The notes under the pieces: model-generated
The model's input: the letters and a program-made list of their open reading frames with translations, nothing else
Databases searched by the model: none
Told to the model about the DNA's origin: nothing
From: Paracoccus sediminis
GTDB taxonomy: Bacteria > Pseudomonadota > Alphaproteobacteria > Rhodobacterales > Rhodobacteraceae
Assembly (NCBI RefSeq): GCF_900188295.1
Contig: NZ_FZNM01000005.1
Location: 165,072 to 229,071 of the forward strand
Direction of reading: 5' to 3'
DNA: 64,000 nucleotides
Shown: in pieces, positions 45,782 to 56,308 of the stretch
Numbering within the stretch: the stretch's first letter is position 1
Layout of the letters: each line of letters opens with the position of its first letter
Position numbers and translations under genes: made by a program

Positions 45782-46425
45782 ACCGTCGTCCTGTGCTCAA
45801 GCCAGCGTCCCAGGGCCGCAAGGCAAAGGTTTATCAGCAGATAGATGCAGGCGGCGGCCAGATAGACCTCCAGCGGGCGAAAGGTGGTCGCGGCCTGGGC
45901 CTGGCTGGCGCGGGTGATTTCCAGGATGCCCACCACCGACACCAGCGAGGACGCCTTGACCAGCAGGATCAGTTCGTTGATGAGCGCGGGCAGGGACATC
46001 GTGACGGCCTGCGGCAGGATCACCCGGCCCCAGACATCGCGCGGCGTCATGCCGATCGCGATGGCGGCCTCGGCCTGGCCGCGCGGCAGGGCGTTGATCG
46101 CGCCGCGCCAGATTTCCGAGATATAGGCACTGGCGCAGATGCCCACGGTGACGACGGCGGCAAACATGGCGGGCACGTCCAGCCCGATCAGCGGCAGCGA
46201 GTAATAGAACACCAGGAGCTGCACCAGCAGCGGCACGCCGCGCAGGAAGCTGACCCAGACCGCGCCGAAGTTGCGCAGCGCGCGCGACGATGACAGCCGC
46301 GCAGCGCAGATCAGCGTGCCGATCACCAGCCCCAGCGCGATCCCGCCCACCGAGATCAGCAGCGTGTATCGCGCCGCCCAGAACAGCGGCACGAGGCTTT
46401 CCAGAAAGACCGGGATCGAAAACAT
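45778..46425 (-). CDS. Polar amino acid ABC transporter permease (first subunit)
   Basis: A 215-residue HisM/HisQ-type permease. It has [20 protein letters not shown] and the EAA loop [20 protein letters not shown], with about five hydrophobic segments. The ATG at 46425 has GAGG five bases upstream; a GTG at 46431 is in frame too. It follows the binding-protein gene by 63 bases and forms the channel with the next permease. Confidence 0.9.
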   Translation of the reverse strand: MFSIPVFLESLVPLFWAARYTLLISVGGIALGLVIGTLICAARLSSSRALRNFGAVWVSFLRGVPLLVQLLVFYYSLPLIGLDVPAMFAAVVTVGICASAYISEIWRGAINALPRGQAEAAIAIGMTPRDVWGRVILPQAVTMSLPALINELILLVKASSLVSVVGILEITRASQAQAATTFRPLEVYLAAACIYLLINLCLAALGRWLEHRTTV

Positions 46426-46488
46426 GCGCACCTCGGGCTGATGGGTCGCTGACGGCCGGGCGGGATCGTCCCGCCCGGCCGGGGTCGA

Positions 46489-47307
46489 TCAGTTCGTCGG
46501 AACTTCGCGCGGCAGTTCGGTATAGGAACCCAGCCACTTTTCCTGGATCGCCTTGACGCGGCCGTCGTCGGTCATCTTCAGCAGCGCGTCGTTGATGGCC
46601 TGGGCCAGGGTTTCGCTGCCTTCCTCCTTGCGCAGCACCCAGGCGAAATACTTGGGTTCGCCGAATTGCGCGGGTTCGAACAGGGCGAAGGTTTCCGGGC
46701 GCGACTTGACCAGATAGGTCAGGTTCGGCAGCGATCCGGCCACCGCGTCCAGCCGCCCGGTCGCGAGATCCGCATAGGCCTCGTCGGTGGTGCCGTATTC
46801 CTTGATCGTGACGCCGCCCAGGGTCTGGCCGTAAGCCTCAAGCTGCTTGAACTGCGCGGTGCCCTGCTGGACGCCGACGGTCTTGCCCTTGATGTCCTCG
46901 GGCTTGGTCAGCGCGTCGTTGCCTGCCGCCTTGACCAGCGACACGGTCGCATCGGCGATGGGCAGGGTGAAGGTGTAGCGTTCCAGCCGTTCGGGGGTAA
47001 TGGTGACGGGGGCGATCACGATGTCGAACTTGCCGACCTCAAGCCCCGGCAGTTCGGCGGTCCAGGGAATGTCCTGATAAAGGGGTTCGACACCCAGTTC
47101 CTTGGACACCTCGTCGAACAGATCCTTGGTCACGCCTTCGTAGGTTCCGTTGTTCAGCATGTCGAAGGGCGCATAGTGCATGTCGGTCGCGGTGACGATC
47201 TTGCCCGCCGCCTTGACGTCGGCCAGCTGATCGGCCGAGGCTATGGTGCCGGAGCCCAGGGTGGCCAGGCCCAGAAGCGCGGCGCGCAGGGTGGTGTGGA
47301 TGGTCAT
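46489..47307 (-). CDS. Amino acid ABC transporter substrate-binding protein (hut-linked)
   Basis: A 272-residue family 3 solute-binding protein. The signal peptide covers residues 1-25 (cleavage after TIASA), and the mature part has KIVTATDMHYAPFDMLNNGT, VTKDLFDEVSKELGVEPLYQ and GKTVGVQQGTAQFKQLEAYG. A GAGTGA ribosome site precedes ATG 47307. It lies 36 bases after hutU on the same strand, which points to histidine or urocanate as ligand; the family alone would permit any polar amino acid. Confidence 0.9.
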   Translation of the reverse strand: MTIHTTLRAALLGLATLGSGTIASADQLADVKAAGKIVTATDMHYAPFDMLNNGTYEGVTKDLFDEVSKELGVEPLYQDIPWTAELPGLEVGKFDIVIAPVTITPERLERYTFTLPIADATVSLVKAAGNDALTKPEDIKGKTVGVQQGTAQFKQLEAYGQTLGGVTIKEYGTTDEAYADLATGRLDAVAGSLPNLTYLVKSRPETFALFEPAQFGEPKYFAWVLRKEEGSETLAQAINDALLKMTDDGRVKAIQEKWLGSYTELPREVPTN

Positions 47308-47343
47308 GGGTTCACTCCTTGTTGGTGGTTTCTTGCTTTGCGG

Positions 47344-49023
47344 TCACAGGATCGCGGGCAGGTTCAGCCCGTGTTCGCGGGCGCAGTCCAGGGCGATGTC
47401 GTAACCGGCATCGGCATGGCGCATGACGCCGGTGGCCGGGTCGTTCCACAGCACGCGTCCGATGCGGCGGTCGGCGTCTTCGGTGCCGTCGCAGCAGATC
47501 ACCATGCCGGAATGCTGGCTGAATCCCATGCCGACGCCGCCGCCGTGATGCAGGCTGACCCATGTGGCGCCGGACGCCGTGTTCAACAGCGCGTTCAGCA
47601 GCGGCCAGTCCGATACCGCGTCCGATCCGTCCTTCATCGCCTCGGTTTCGCGGTTGGGGCTGGCGACGCTGCCGGAATCCAGGTGGTCGCGGCCGATCAC
47701 GACCGGGGCCTTCAACTCACCCGACCGCACCATCTCGTTGATGGCAAGGCCCGCGCGGTGCCGGTCGCCCAGGCCGATCCACATGATCCGCGCGGGCAGG
47801 CCCTGGAAGGCGATGCGGTCGCGGGCCATGTCCAGCCAGGTGTGCAGATGGGCGTTGTCGGGGAACAGTTCCTTCATCCGCCGGTCGGTCTTGTAGATGT
47901 CCTCGGGGTCGCCCGACAACGCGGCCCAGCGGAACGGGCCGATGCCCCGGCAGAACAGCGGACGGATATAGGCGGGCACGAAGCCCGGAAAGGCAAAGGC
48001 GTTTTCCAGCCCTTCCTCCAAGGCGACCTGGCGGATGTTGTTGCCGTAATCCAGCGTCGGCACGCCCGCGTTCCAGAAATCCACCATGGCCGCGACATGG
48101 GCCTTCATGCTGGCCCGCGCCGCCTGTTCCACGGCCTTGGGATCGGTTTCCTGTTTGGCGCGCCATTCGGCCACAGACCAGCCCAGCGGCAGGTATCCGT
48201 GGATCGGGTCATGGGCCGAAGTCTGGTCGGTCACGATGTCGGGACGTGCACCCCCGGCCTTCATGCGGGCCACCAGTTCCGGGAACACCTCGGCCGCGTT
48301 GCCGATCAGCGCCACGGACTTGGCCTCTCCGGCCTTGGTCCAGCGGTCGATCATCGCCAGCGCCTCGTCCAGCGTATGGGCCTTTTCGTCGCAATAGCGG
48401 GTGCGGATGCGGAAATCGGCTCGCGTCTCGTCGCATTCGACGGCCAGGCAGCAGGCCCCGGCCATCACGGCGGCCAGCGGCTGCGCGCCGCCCATCCCGC
48501 CCAGACCCGCCGTCAGGATCCATTTGCCGCGCAGGCTGCCGCCGTAATGCTGGCGGCCTGCCTCGGCAAAGGTCTCGAAGGTGCCCTGGACGATGCCCTG
48601 TGTGCCGATATAGATCCACGACCCGGCGGTCATCTGGCCGTACATCGCCAAGCCCTTGCGGTCCAGTTCGTTGAAATGGTCCCATGTGGCCCAGTGCGGC
48701 ACCAGGTTGGAATTGGCGATCAGCACGCGCGGCGCGTCCTTGTGGGTCTGGAACACGCCTACCGGCTTGCCGGACTGGACCAGCAGGGTCTGGTCGTCAT
48801 CCAGGTCGCGCAGGCTGGCGACGATCCGGTCGAAGTCGGCCCAGGTCCGCGCCGCCCGGCCGATGCCGCCATAGACCACCAGCTCATGCGGGTTTTCCGC
48901 CACATCCGGGTGCAGGTTGTTCATCAGCATCCGCAACGGCGCCTCGGTCAGCCAGCTTTTCGCCGTCAATTCGGTGCCGGTGGCCGGATAGATGTCGCGG
49001 GTGTTGTGGCGCGGATTGGTCAT
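47344..49023 (-). CDS. hutU: Urocanate hydratase
   Basis: A 559-residue NAD+-dependent urocanase, the second step of histidine degradation, converting urocanate to imidazolone propionate. Family blocks include [40 protein letters not shown], the glycine-rich NAD+-binding stretch [20 protein letters not shown] and [20 protein letters not shown] near the C-terminal end. The length is as expected. It begins 2 bases after the hutG stop, in one run of hutI-hutH-hutG-hutU. Confidence 0.96.
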   Translation of the reverse strand: MTNPRHNTRDIYPATGTELTAKSWLTEAPLRMLMNNLHPDVAENPHELVVYGGIGRAARTWADFDRIVASLRDLDDDQTLLVQSGKPVGVFQTHKDAPRVLIANSNLVPHWATWDHFNELDRKGLAMYGQMTAGSWIYIGTQGIVQGTFETFAEAGRQHYGGSLRGKWILTAGLGGMGGAQPLAAVMAGACCLAVECDETRADFRIRTRYCDEKAHTLDEALAMIDRWTKAGEAKSVALIGNAAEVFPELVARMKAGGARPDIVTDQTSAHDPIHGYLPLGWSVAEWRAKQETDPKAVEQAARASMKAHVAAMVDFWNAGVPTLDYGNNIRQVALEEGLENAFAFPGFVPAYIRPLFCRGIGPFRWAALSGDPEDIYKTDRRMKELFPDNAHLHTWLDMARDRIAFQGLPARIMWIGLGDRHRAGLAINEMVRSGELKAPVVIGRDHLDSGSVASPNRETEAMKDGSDAVSDWPLLNALLNTASGATWVSLHHGGGVGMGFSQHSGMVICCDGTEDADRRIGRVLWNDPATGVMRHADAGYDIALDCAREHGLNLPAIL

Positions 49024-49025
49024 GG

Positions 49026-49817
49026 TCAGCCTTTCAGATCGGGGGCCAGATCGGCAAGCGTGGCAAGGATATGCTTCAGGGTATGGCGCAACGGCGCGGC
49101 CATGTCGGGGTCGTAGGCGAAGGGCGGGGCTTCGGTCGCAAGATGGGTCGATTGCGCCAGTTCCATCTGGATCGCGTGGATCCCGTCCTGCTGGCGGCCG
49201 TAATGGCGGGTGGTCCAGCCGCCCTTGAAGCGGCCGTTGACGGCCATCGTCCGGCCCGTGGCGCGGCAGATCGCCTCGGCGGCGGACTGGATGCGCGGGT
49301 CGCAGGTGGTGCCGCCCGCCGTGCCGATGTTGAAATCGGGCAGGGTGCCGTCGAACAGGAACGGGATATGGCTGCGGATAGAATGGCAGTCATACAGGAT
49401 CGCCACCCCGTGCCGGGCGCGCACCTGTTCGATCTGGGCGGACAGCGCCGCGTGATAGGGGGCGTGGAACCGCCGGATCCGGTCGGCGATGTCGTCGGCG
49501 GCCGGTTCTTCGGTCCAGATCGGCTGGCCGTCGAAATCGGTCAGGGGCACCAGCCCGGTGGTGTTCTGGCCGGGATACAGGCTGGCGTTATCCGGGCCGC
49601 GATTGGCATCGACGACATAGCGGTGAAAGGTCGCCCGCACCGTCGTCGCGCCGGGCAGCAGCCCGTCATACAGGCGGTGGATATGCCAGTCGGTATCGGC
49701 CAGTTCCTGCCCGCGTGCGTTCAGCGCCGCGCGGATGTCGTCGGGCAGATATGTCCCCGTATGCGGCAGGCCCAGGATGACGGGACTATCGCCTTCACGA
49801 ACCTCGACCGGTGTCAT
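49026..49817 (-). CDS. hutG: N-formylglutamate deformylase
   Basis: A 263-residue N-formylglutamate amidohydrolase, the last step of the five-step pathway, giving glutamate and formate. It contains [59 protein letters not shown] and [20 protein letters not shown]; the histidines and glutamates form the metal site in the family. ATG 49817 overlaps the hutH stop by 4 bases. Its presence together with hutF shows that the pathway via formylglutamate is used here. Confidence 0.94.
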   Translation of the reverse strand: MTPVEVREGDSPVILGLPHTGTYLPDDIRAALNARGQELADTDWHIHRLYDGLLPGATTVRATFHRYVVDANRGPDNASLYPGQNTTGLVPLTDFDGQPIWTEEPAADDIADRIRRFHAPYHAALSAQIEQVRARHGVAILYDCHSIRSHIPFLFDGTLPDFNIGTAGGTTCDPRIQSAAEAICRATGRTMAVNGRFKGGWTTRHYGRQQDGIHAIQMELAQSTHLATEAPPFAYDPDMAAPLRHTLKHILATLADLAPDLKG

Positions 49818-51355
49818 GGCTGAACCTCGGCCAGCAGGTCGGTGGGAATCGCGCCAACCAGCACGCCCTCGCGGACAAGGCGCGCGGATTCGACCAGATC
49901 GGGGGCCAGGTAGCGGTCCTGGTCCAGCGGCGGGATGGTGTCGCGCAGCCGGGCGATCACCGCCTGCAAGGGGACCGAGGTCGCCAGCGGTGCCCGGAAT
50001 TCCACACCGGCGGCGGCGCAGATCGCCTCGATCCCCAGGATTTGCGACAGGTTGGCGTTCATCCGCCGCAGCCGCCGCGCGCCATGGGCGGCCATGCTGA
50101 CGTGATCCTCCTGGTTGGCGCTTGTCGGCGTGGAATCCGTGCTGCACGGGTTCGCCAGATGCTTGTTCTCGCTCATCAGGGCGGCACTGGTGACTTCGGC
50201 GATCATCAGCCCGCTGTTCAGCCCCGGATCGGGCGTCAGGAACGGCGGCAGGTCGTGGGACAGCGCCGGATCCACCATCAGCGCGATGCGCCGCTGGGCG
50301 ATGGCGCCGATTTCCGCGATCGCCAGGGCAATCTGGTCGGCGGCAAAGGCCACGGGTTCGGCATGGAAATTCCCGCCCGAGACGATCTGGTCGGCGCCCA
50401 CCAGGACCAGCGGATTGTCGGTGGCGGCATTGGATTCGATTTCCAGCGTGCGGCCCGCCTGCCACAGCAGGTCGATGCAGGCGCCGGTGACTTGCGGCTG
50501 GCAGCGGATGCAATAGGGATCCTGCACGCGCGCATCGCCGTCGCGGTGGCTTTCGCGGATCGCGCTGCCCTCCATCAGTGCCCGGATCGCGCGGGCGGCG
50601 GCGATCTGGCCGCGATGGCCGCGCAGGGTGTGGATTTCGTCCAGGAAGGGCGCGGTCGATCCCATGATGGCGTCGGTCGACAGGGCCGATGTCACCAGGG
50701 CCGCGCGGGCCGAGGCGAAGGCCTCGAACAGCCCCGCAAGCGCGAAGGCGGTGGATACCTGGGTGCCGTTTATCAGCGCCAGCCCTTCCTTGGCGGCCAG
50801 GACCAGCGGGTCAAGCCCCGCGGCCCGCAGCGCCTCGGCCCCCGGCATCTCGCGGCCTTGCCAGACCGCCCGGCCTTCGCCCAGCATCACGGCGGCCATG
50901 TGCGCCAGCGGCGCCAGATCGCCCGAGGCCCCGACCGAGCCCTGCGCCGGAATCACCGGCAGCACGTTCCGCGCCAGCATGTCTTCCAGCAACGCGATCA
51001 CCTGCGGCCGGACGCCGGACGCGCCCCGGCCCAGGGACAGCAGTTTCAGGACGAAGATCAGCCGCACCGTTTCTGGCTCGATCGCCTCGCCCACGCCGCA
51101 ACAATGGGACAGGATCAGGTTCCTTTGCAGGGCCGCGGTGTCAGCCGGCGCGATCTTGATGGACGCCAGCTTGCCGAAGCCGGTGTTGACGCCATAGACC
51201 GGCGCGTCCCCGCCCGCCGCCTGGGCGATGCGGGCGGCGGATGCCGCAATGCCGTCGCGGGCGCTGCCCGACAGCCGCACGGCCAGCCCCTGCCGCCAGA
51301 CCTGTTCCAACTGCGCCAGCGTGGTTTCCCCAGGGACAAGGATCAATTCAGACAA
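49814..51355 (-). CDS. hutH: Histidine ammonia-lyase
   Basis: A 513-residue lyase converting histidine to urocanate and ammonia. The self-made MIO cofactor forms from Ala-Ser-Gly in [15 protein letters not shown]. Other landmarks are [38 protein letters not shown] and [12 protein letters not shown]. The start is a TTG at 51355, chosen since GGAGG lies just upstream within the end of hutI and the conserved N-terminus LILVPG follows; no ATG or GTG lies nearby. It overlaps the hutI stop and the hutG start, so the hut genes are tightly coupled. Confidence 0.94.
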   Translation of the reverse strand: MSELILVPGETTLAQLEQVWRQGLAVRLSGSARDGIAASAARIAQAAGGDAPVYGVNTGFGKLASIKIAPADTAALQRNLILSHCCGVGEAIEPETVRLIFVLKLLSLGRGASGVRPQVIALLEDMLARNVLPVIPAQGSVGASGDLAPLAHMAAVMLGEGRAVWQGREMPGAEALRAAGLDPLVLAAKEGLALINGTQVSTAFALAGLFEAFASARAALVTSALSTDAIMGSTAPFLDEIHTLRGHRGQIAAARAIRALMEGSAIRESHRDGDARVQDPYCIRCQPQVTGACIDLLWQAGRTLEIESNAATDNPLVLVGADQIVSGGNFHAEPVAFAADQIALAIAEIGAIAQRRIALMVDPALSHDLPPFLTPDPGLNSGLMIAEVTSAALMSENKHLANPCSTDSTPTSANQEDHVSMAAHGARRLRRMNANLSQILGIEAICAAAGVEFRAPLATSVPLQAVIARLRDTIPPLDQDRYLAPDLVESARLVREGVLVGAIPTDLLAEVQP

Positions 51356-52553
51356 ATTCGCCTCCGACGATGCGGGCATGAAGGGGGTTGAACCCGATGC
51401 GATAGGACAGCTCGGCCGGATCCCCGATATCCCAGATCGCCAGATCGGCGCGCAGTCCGGGTTCGACCCGGCCCCGGTCGGACAGGCCAAGCGCACGGGC
51501 GGCATGGGCGGTCACACCCGCCAGGCATTCCAAGGGGGTCATGCGGAACAGGGTCGCCCCCATGTTCATCGCCAGCAGGATCGAGGTCAGGGGCGAGGTG
51601 CCGGGGTTGCAGTCGGTCGCAAGCGCCATCGGCACGCCTGCGGCGCGAAGGGCCGCGACCGGGGGCAGTTTCGTTTCACGCAGGGTGTAAAAGGCGCCGG
51701 GCAAAAGAACCGCCACCGTGCCCGATTGCGCCATTGCGGCGATGCCGTCGTCGCCCAGGTATTCCAGGTGATCCGCCGAGATCGCGCCGCGCCGGGCTGC
51801 CAGGGCCGCACCGCCCCGATCCGACAACTGTTCCGCATGCAGCTTGACCGGCAGGCCCAAGGATGCGGCGTGGTCAAAGACCTGCGCGATTTCGTCGGGT
51901 GAAAAGGCGATACCCTCGCAGAACCCGTCCACGGCATCGATCAGCCCTTCGACATGGGCGCGGTCCATGCCGGCGATGACCACATCGCGCAGATAGGCCG
52001 CGCGGTCATGCGCGTATTCCGGGGGCAGGGCGTGGGCGGCCAGCCAGGTCGTGCGCACCGTCACCTTGCGAACCTCGCCGATCCGACGGGCGACGCGCAA
52101 CATCTTCAGTTCGGTTCCGATCTCCAGCCCATAGCCCGACTTGATTTCCAGCGTGGTCACGCCCTCGGCCAGCAGGGCATCGACGCGCGGCAGGGCGGAT
52201 GCCAGCAGCCGATCCTCGCCGGCCGCGCGGGTGTCGCGCACGCTGGACAGGATGCCGCCACCGGCGCGGGCGATGTCCTCGTAGCTGGCCCCTTCCAGCC
52301 GCATCGCGAATTCGCGGGCGCGGTCGCCGCCAAAAACGATATGAGTGTGGCAGTCGATCAGGCCGGGGGTGACGACCCGCCCGCCCAGGTCGCGGCGGGG
52401 CGCCCCGGCGAATCGGTCCGGCAGGGATTCAGCGCCGCCCACCCAGGCGATCTGCGGGCCGTCCACGACGATGGCCACCGGATCGGACAAGGGGGCTTGG
52501 CCCGAACCGGCTGCGATGCTGGCCATTCTGACATTGCCGAGGATCCGCATCAC
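51348..52553 (-). CDS. hutI: Imidazolonepropionase
   Basis: A 401-residue amidohydrolase-superfamily enzyme that hydrolyses imidazolone propionate to N-formimidoylglutamate. The metal-binding [16 protein letters not shown] and family segments [20 protein letters not shown] and [20 protein letters not shown] are present, as is [20 protein letters not shown], whose aspartate is catalytic in the family. It is the first gene of the leftward hut run and faces hutF across a 102-base control region with two palindromes. Confidence 0.95.
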   Translation of the reverse strand: MMRILGNVRMASIAAGSGQAPLSDPVAIVVDGPQIAWVGGAESLPDRFAGAPRRDLGGRVVTPGLIDCHTHIVFGGDRAREFAMRLEGASYEDIARAGGGILSSVRDTRAAGEDRLLASALPRVDALLAEGVTTLEIKSGYGLEIGTELKMLRVARRIGEVRKVTVRTTWLAAHALPPEYAHDRAAYLRDVVIAGMDRAHVEGLIDAVDGFCEGIAFSPDEIAQVFDHAASLGLPVKLHAEQLSDRGGAALAARRGAISADHLEYLGDDGIAAMAQSGTVAVLLPGAFYTLRETKLPPVAALRAAGVPMALATDCNPGTSPLTSILLAMNMGATLFRMTPLECLAGVTAHAARALGLSDRGRVEPGLRADLAIWDIGDPAELSYRIGFNPLHARIVGGEFV

Positions 52554-52581
52554 GTCCTGCCCCTGTTTGCGCTTGCCGTTC

Positions 52582-52595
52582 TATGTTTAAACATA
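52582..52595. promoter_or_regulatory. HutC-box candidate 1 (perfect palindrome)
   Basis: TATGTTTAAACATA is a perfect 14-base palindrome in the 102-base gap between divergent hutI and hutF, 29 bases upstream of the hutI ATG. HutC regulators bind palindromes of this size, and hutC lies nearby, so repression of both hut units by urocanate-responsive HutC is likely. Confidence 0.75.
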
Positions 52596-52604
52596 TAATC
52601 TCTC

Positions 52605-52618
52605 TATGTCTAAACTTA
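52605..52618. promoter_or_regulatory. HutC-box candidate 2 (imperfect palindrome)
   Basis: TATGTCTAAACTTA differs from copy 1 at two positions and is centred 23 bases away, about two helical turns. It lies 38 bases upstream of the hutF ATG and may place a second HutC dimer on the same DNA face. Confidence 0.65.
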
Positions 52619-52655
52619 TTTTGCGTCAAACGAAAACTTCCAGACAGGGATCGCC

Positions 52656-54020
52656 ATGACTGTGCTGTGGGCGGAACGGGCCTTGTTGCCCGGCGGGTGG
52701 GCAGAGCATGTCCGTGTAAAGATCGGGCCGGACGGGCGGATCGCCCAGGTCCGCGCTGGGGCAGAGCCTGAAGGGCAACGGGTCGGCCTGCTGCTGCCGG
52801 CGATGGTCAACCTGCATTCCCACGCCTTCCAGCGGGCCATGGCAGGCCTGTCCGAGGCGCGCGGGCCGCATCCGCGCGACACCTTCTGGACCTGGCGCCA
52901 GATCATGTTCCGCTTTCTGGACCACCTGACGCCCAACGATGTCGAGGCCATTGCGGCTCTTGTGCAGATGGAGATGCTGGAGGCCGGTTATGCCACGAAT
53001 GTCGAATTCCACTATCTGCATCACCAGCCGGGCGGCGCGCCCTATGCCAACCTGGCCGAGATGTCCGAACGCGTCGCCGCCGCTGCCGCCCGCACCGGAA
53101 TCGGGTTGACCCTGCTGCCGGTGCATTACCAGTTCGGCGGCTGCGACGGCCGCCCCCTGAGCCAGGGGCAGGCGCGATTCGGCACCGATCCGCAGATGTT
53201 CGCCCGGCTTCTGGATGCGTCCGAGCGCGCGCTTGGCCATCTGCCGCCCGATGCGGGGATCGGTGTCGCGCCCCATTCGCTGCGTGCCGTCAGCCCCCAG
53301 GCGCTGCACCTGTGCACGACGCTGCGCCCCGGCCGGCCCCTGCACATGCATCTGGCCGAACAGATCCCCGAGATCGAGGAGGTTCGGGCCGCCCATGGCC
53401 TGCGCCCGGTCGAATGGCTGCTGGAACACTGCGACCCCGACCGCCGCTGGACGCTGATCCACCTGACCCACATGACCCCCGACGAAACCCGCCGCCTGGC
53501 CGCGACCGGGGCCGTCGCGGGCCTGTGCCCCATCACCGAGGCCAGCCTGGGCGACGGCATCTTCAACGGCATGGTTTGGCGCGAAGCGGGTGGAAGGCTC
53601 GGCTTCGGGTCCGACAGCAACATCCGCATTTCCTTGGTCGAGGAGCTTCGGGGCCTGGAATACAGCCTGCGCCTGCGCGACACGGCCCGCGCAATCCTGG
53701 CCGAGCCGGAACGCTCGACGGGCCGGGTGCTTTATGACAGCGGGCTTGACGGCGGCGCCACGGCGGCGGGCCGCGACACGGGCGCGATCCAGGAAGGGCT
53801 GTGGGCCGATCTCAGCGCCTTGGCCCTGGACACGCCCGTCATGGCGGGACGGAAGGGCGACCGGATGCTGGACAGCCTGGTCTTTGCAGGAGGCGACGGG
53901 CTGGTCCGGGATATGTGGGCGGCAGGGCGCCATATCGTCCGCGATGGCCGCCATCGGGACCGCGACCGGATCGTGACCGACTATCTGGCCTGCATCGCCA
54001 GCCTGCAGGAGCGGATGTGA
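52656..54020 (+). CDS. hutF: Formimidoylglutamate deiminase
   Basis: A 454-residue amidohydrolase-superfamily deiminase that converts N-formimidoylglutamate to N-formylglutamate and ammonia. The metal motif NLHSHAFQRAMAG, the HYQFGGCDG and GVAPHSLRAVSP segments and GSDSNIRISLVEELRGLEYS are characteristic. It supplies the substrate of HutG. The ATG at 52656 is 61 bases from the nearest palindrome midpoint region, and the stop overlaps the hutC start (GTGA). It forms a two-gene rightward unit with hutC. Confidence 0.95.
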   Translation: MTVLWAERALLPGGWAEHVRVKIGPDGRIAQVRAGAEPEGQRVGLLLPAMVNLHSHAFQRAMAGLSEARGPHPRDTFWTWRQIMFRFLDHLTPNDVEAIAALVQMEMLEAGYATNVEFHYLHHQPGGAPYANLAEMSERVAAAAARTGIGLTLLPVHYQFGGCDGRPLSQGQARFGTDPQMFARLLDASERALGHLPPDAGIGVAPHSLRAVSPQALHLCTTLRPGRPLHMHLAEQIPEIEEVRAAHGLRPVEWLLEHCDPDRRWTLIHLTHMTPDETRRLAATGAVAGLCPITEASLGDGIFNGMVWREAGGRLGFGSDSNIRISLVEELRGLEYSLRLRDTARAILAEPERSTGRVLYDSGLDGGATAAGRDTGAIQEGLWADLSALALDTPVMAGRKGDRMLDSLVFAGGDGLVRDMWAAGRHIVRDGRHRDRDRIVTDYLACIASLQERM

Positions 54021-54736
54021 CCGCCAACCCCCCAGCCCAGACCTGGCCCAAGGCCCAGGCCATCGCGTCCGAGGTGCGGCGCCGGATCCTCGACCGGGAA
54101 TGGCGCCAGGGGGACCGCATCCCCGATGAGGCCGATCTGGCCGTCGAATTCGGCGCCGCGCGGGCCACGGTGAACAAGGCGTTGCAGGTGCTGGCCGATG
54201 AGGGGCTGCTGGACCGGCGCCGTCGCGCGGGCACCCGCGTCGCCGTCGATCCGGTCCGCAAGGCGACCTTGACCATTCCCATAGTGCGCGAACAGATCGA
54301 AAGCGCGGGCATGGCCTACAGCCATCGCATTTTCGCGCATCGGCCCAGCCCCGCGCCTGAATCCGTTGCCGGCAAGCTGGGGATCGGACCCGGCATGCCG
54401 ATGATTCACCTGCGCGCGGTCCATTACGGTGACGGCATCCCGTTCCAGTATGAGGATCGCTGGATCAACCCCAAGGCGGTGCCCGGCATGGATCGGGTGG
54501 ATTTCCGCCATGTCAATGCCAACGAATGGCTGGTCCGCAACGCGCCATATTCACGCGCCGAGGTTGTCTTTTCGGCGGCTAATGCCGATGTGCGCGACGC
54601 CCGGCTATTGCAGACGCGGCGGGGTCAGGCGCTGCTGATCCTGCACCGCGCCACCTGGAACGAGGGCCAACCGATCACCACCGTCCGAATCGCCTGTAAG
54701 CCCGGTCACGAAATCAGCGCCAACAGCCAACCATGA
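54017..54736 (+). CDS. hutC: Histidine utilisation repressor HutC (GntR/UTRA)
   Basis: A 239-residue GntR-family regulator of the HutC subfamily. The winged helix is at residues 8-70 (AQAIASEVRRRILDREWRQG, IPDEADLAVEFGAARATVNK, ALQVLADEGLLDRRRRAGT), and the UTRA effector domain runs to the end, with IHLRAVHYGDGIPFQYEDRW. Start GTG 54017 overlaps the hutF stop. Urocanate is the known inducer in the subfamily. Target sites are probably the palindromes at 52582-52618, so it would control both its own unit and hutIHGU. Confidence 0.93.
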   Translation: MTANPPAQTWPKAQAIASEVRRRILDREWRQGDRIPDEADLAVEFGAARATVNKALQVLADEGLLDRRRRAGTRVAVDPVRKATLTIPIVREQIESAGMAYSHRIFAHRPSPAPESVAGKLGIGPGMPMIHLRAVHYGDGIPFQYEDRWINPKAVPGMDRVDFRHVNANEWLVRNAPYSRAEVVFSAANADVRDARLLQTRRGQALLILHRATWNEGQPITTVRIACKPGHEISANSQP

Positions 54737-55473
54737 TCTACACCTTCTTTTCCTGCCATTTTGCAGAAATTTCGGGAAAGAGGATCCTGTCATGGGTATT
54801 TCATCAGCAAGAAGGAAATCACCACCGCGCAGGGCTGCCAGCAAACCCATCGCCGTCGGGAGGCGCCGCAAGATGATGTCTGCCGCCTTCCCGAAACCGG
54901 GACACCGATGTTCGTCCGGCAGGGATTCCTGACGGTCATTGCGGATCCTTGCCGTCAGACTGTGCCCTTGGAGTCAAGGACATGGACAAACCGCGGGTTC
55001 GGGCCGAAGACTGAACCTGTCGCCTTGGGTGACAGGCCCCGCCCACGTGCGCACCACTGGGGGCGGGGCCGCTTGTGCAACGGGTTCATGCTGGGGTTAA
55101 CACTGGCCACGCGGGATCCCGGCCGTTAGGTTACGGGCATGGGGGCCAAGCGCACGTCCCTCATGGGAGACCCTTGCAGCCGGTCACGGTCGCGAGGGTC
55201 TTTCGCATCCGGGCACGACATGGGTCCACGGCAATCATGGAAAATCATGTGTTGTCCTGACGTTGGATCAAGACGCCAGCTCTCTGCCGGTTACGACCTG
55301 GGACATCCGACGTAGGCGCCAAAGGTTCGCGACCTGGCAGGGTGGTTTTTCCTGCCCCGCCAAGCTGCCGGAAACCCAGCAGCCGTCAGGCAGCAATTTG
55401 TCACGATCCAATCACCAAAGACCAGTTTTCTTCTTCAAGTATGACCTCAAGAAGAACAAGCAGGCGTCATTCC
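54737..55473. other. Long intergenic region between hutC and suyR
   Basis: About 740 bases with no supported gene. A strong hairpin at 55035-55070 pairs GGCCCCGCCC with GGGCGGGGCC around 16 bases, without a T run. Near the suyR stop, TTCTTCTT (55428-55435) and AAGAAGAA (55449-55456) form an 8-bp inverted repeat around 13 bases. No conserved small-RNA, tRNA or riboswitch pattern was recognised. It could hold decayed genes or an unrecognised RNA. Confidence 0.35.
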
Positions 55474-56175
55474 TTATTCCAGCGTCACCTTGTAGCACAA
55501 TCCATCGGTGCGATAGAGGCTGTGCCGCCGTTCCACCACCCGTCCGAGGATGTCGGTCGCTACGCGTTCCACCCGTAGCAACGCGCTGCCTGGAGTCAGG
55601 CCCAGCAGCTCGGCCTCGGCCGCGCCGGCCGTCACGGCCGTGATGGTTTCCTCGGCGCGAAGAACGATGCAACTGTAGCCCTGCTGATAAAGGATATAGA
55701 GCGCGCTCGGCAGGGGCGCACGCCGAGCCAGGCCGGGAAACAGCGCGGCGGGCACGACCGCGGTCTCTATGGCGCTCGCGACGCCGTCGAGGCTGCGGAC
55801 GCGCCGGATTTCGGTTACCAGATCAGGATGTTCGTGCAGCGCCGTCTGCTCGGCAGCGTCGGCCGGGCGCTCGCGGATCTCCTCGCTGACCACCTCCGGC
55901 TTTATGATCGTTCCATCGGGGCGACGCAGCCGAAAGAAGTTGAACAGCGAACTGTCGGGCGTCCGTGCCGTCACGAAGGTGCCGCGCCCTTGTTCACGCC
56001 GCACGATGCCGTGCTGTTCCAGCATCATCAGCGCCTTGCGCGCCGTCCCCTGCGAGACGCCGATCTCGGCAGCCAGCTGGAATTCGCTGGGCAGTATGCC
56101 GCCGGGCAACAGTTCGCCCGCCGCGATCCGGGCGACGATCGTGTCGATCACTTTTTGATAGAGCGGCAGTCCCAT
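55474..56175 (-). CDS. suyR: GntR-family (UTRA) regulator of the sulfolactate genes
   Basis: A 233-residue GntR/HutC-subfamily protein. The winged helix covers residues 5-68 (PLYQKVIDTIVARIAAGELL; LPSEFQLAAEIGVSQGTARK; ALMMLEQHGIVRREQGRGTF) and a UTRA effector domain follows. Start ATG 56175 is chosen from the domain start. It is divergent from suyAB with a 133-base gap that carries a palindrome. The name is given by position and by analogy with regulators next to suyAB elsewhere; the effector, perhaps sulfolactate, is inferred. Confidence 0.75.
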   Translation of the reverse strand: MGLPLYQKVIDTIVARIAAGELLPGGILPSEFQLAAEIGVSQGTARKALMMLEQHGIVRREQGRGTFVTARTPDSSLFNFFRLRRPDGTIIKPEVVSEEIRERPADAAEQTALHEHPDLVTEIRRVRSLDGVASAIETAVVPAALFPGLARRAPLPSALYILYQQGYSCIVLRAEETITAVTAGAAEAELLGLTPGSALLRVERVATDILGRVVERRHSLYRTDGLCYKVTLE

Positions 56176-56238
56176 GATCCCTCGCGCGGCCTGTCCTCGT
56201 CTTAGCATGAGAGGTGGGGCCATGGAACAGGTATATTT

Positions 56239-56254
56239 ATTCTTGTATAAGAAT
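56239..56254. promoter_or_regulatory. Palindrome between suyR and suyA (candidate SuyR operator)
   Basis: ATTCTT-GTAT-AAGAAT is a perfect 6-4-6 palindrome in an AT-rich block, 64 bases upstream of suyR and 55 upstream of suyA. Size and symmetry fit a GntR dimer. It is the only strong palindrome in the gap. Confidence 0.65.
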
Positions 56255-56308
56255 GATTATAACTGTTAAGAAGGCCACATGGCAGTTGTGCCAACAAGGG
56301 AGGACAAG

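Noticed and set aside
55428..55456. The TTCTTCTT/AAGAAGAA inverted repeat as a suyR terminator
   Set aside because: On the suyR strand it is followed by an A run, not a T run. It is mentioned only as an inverted repeat within the gap.
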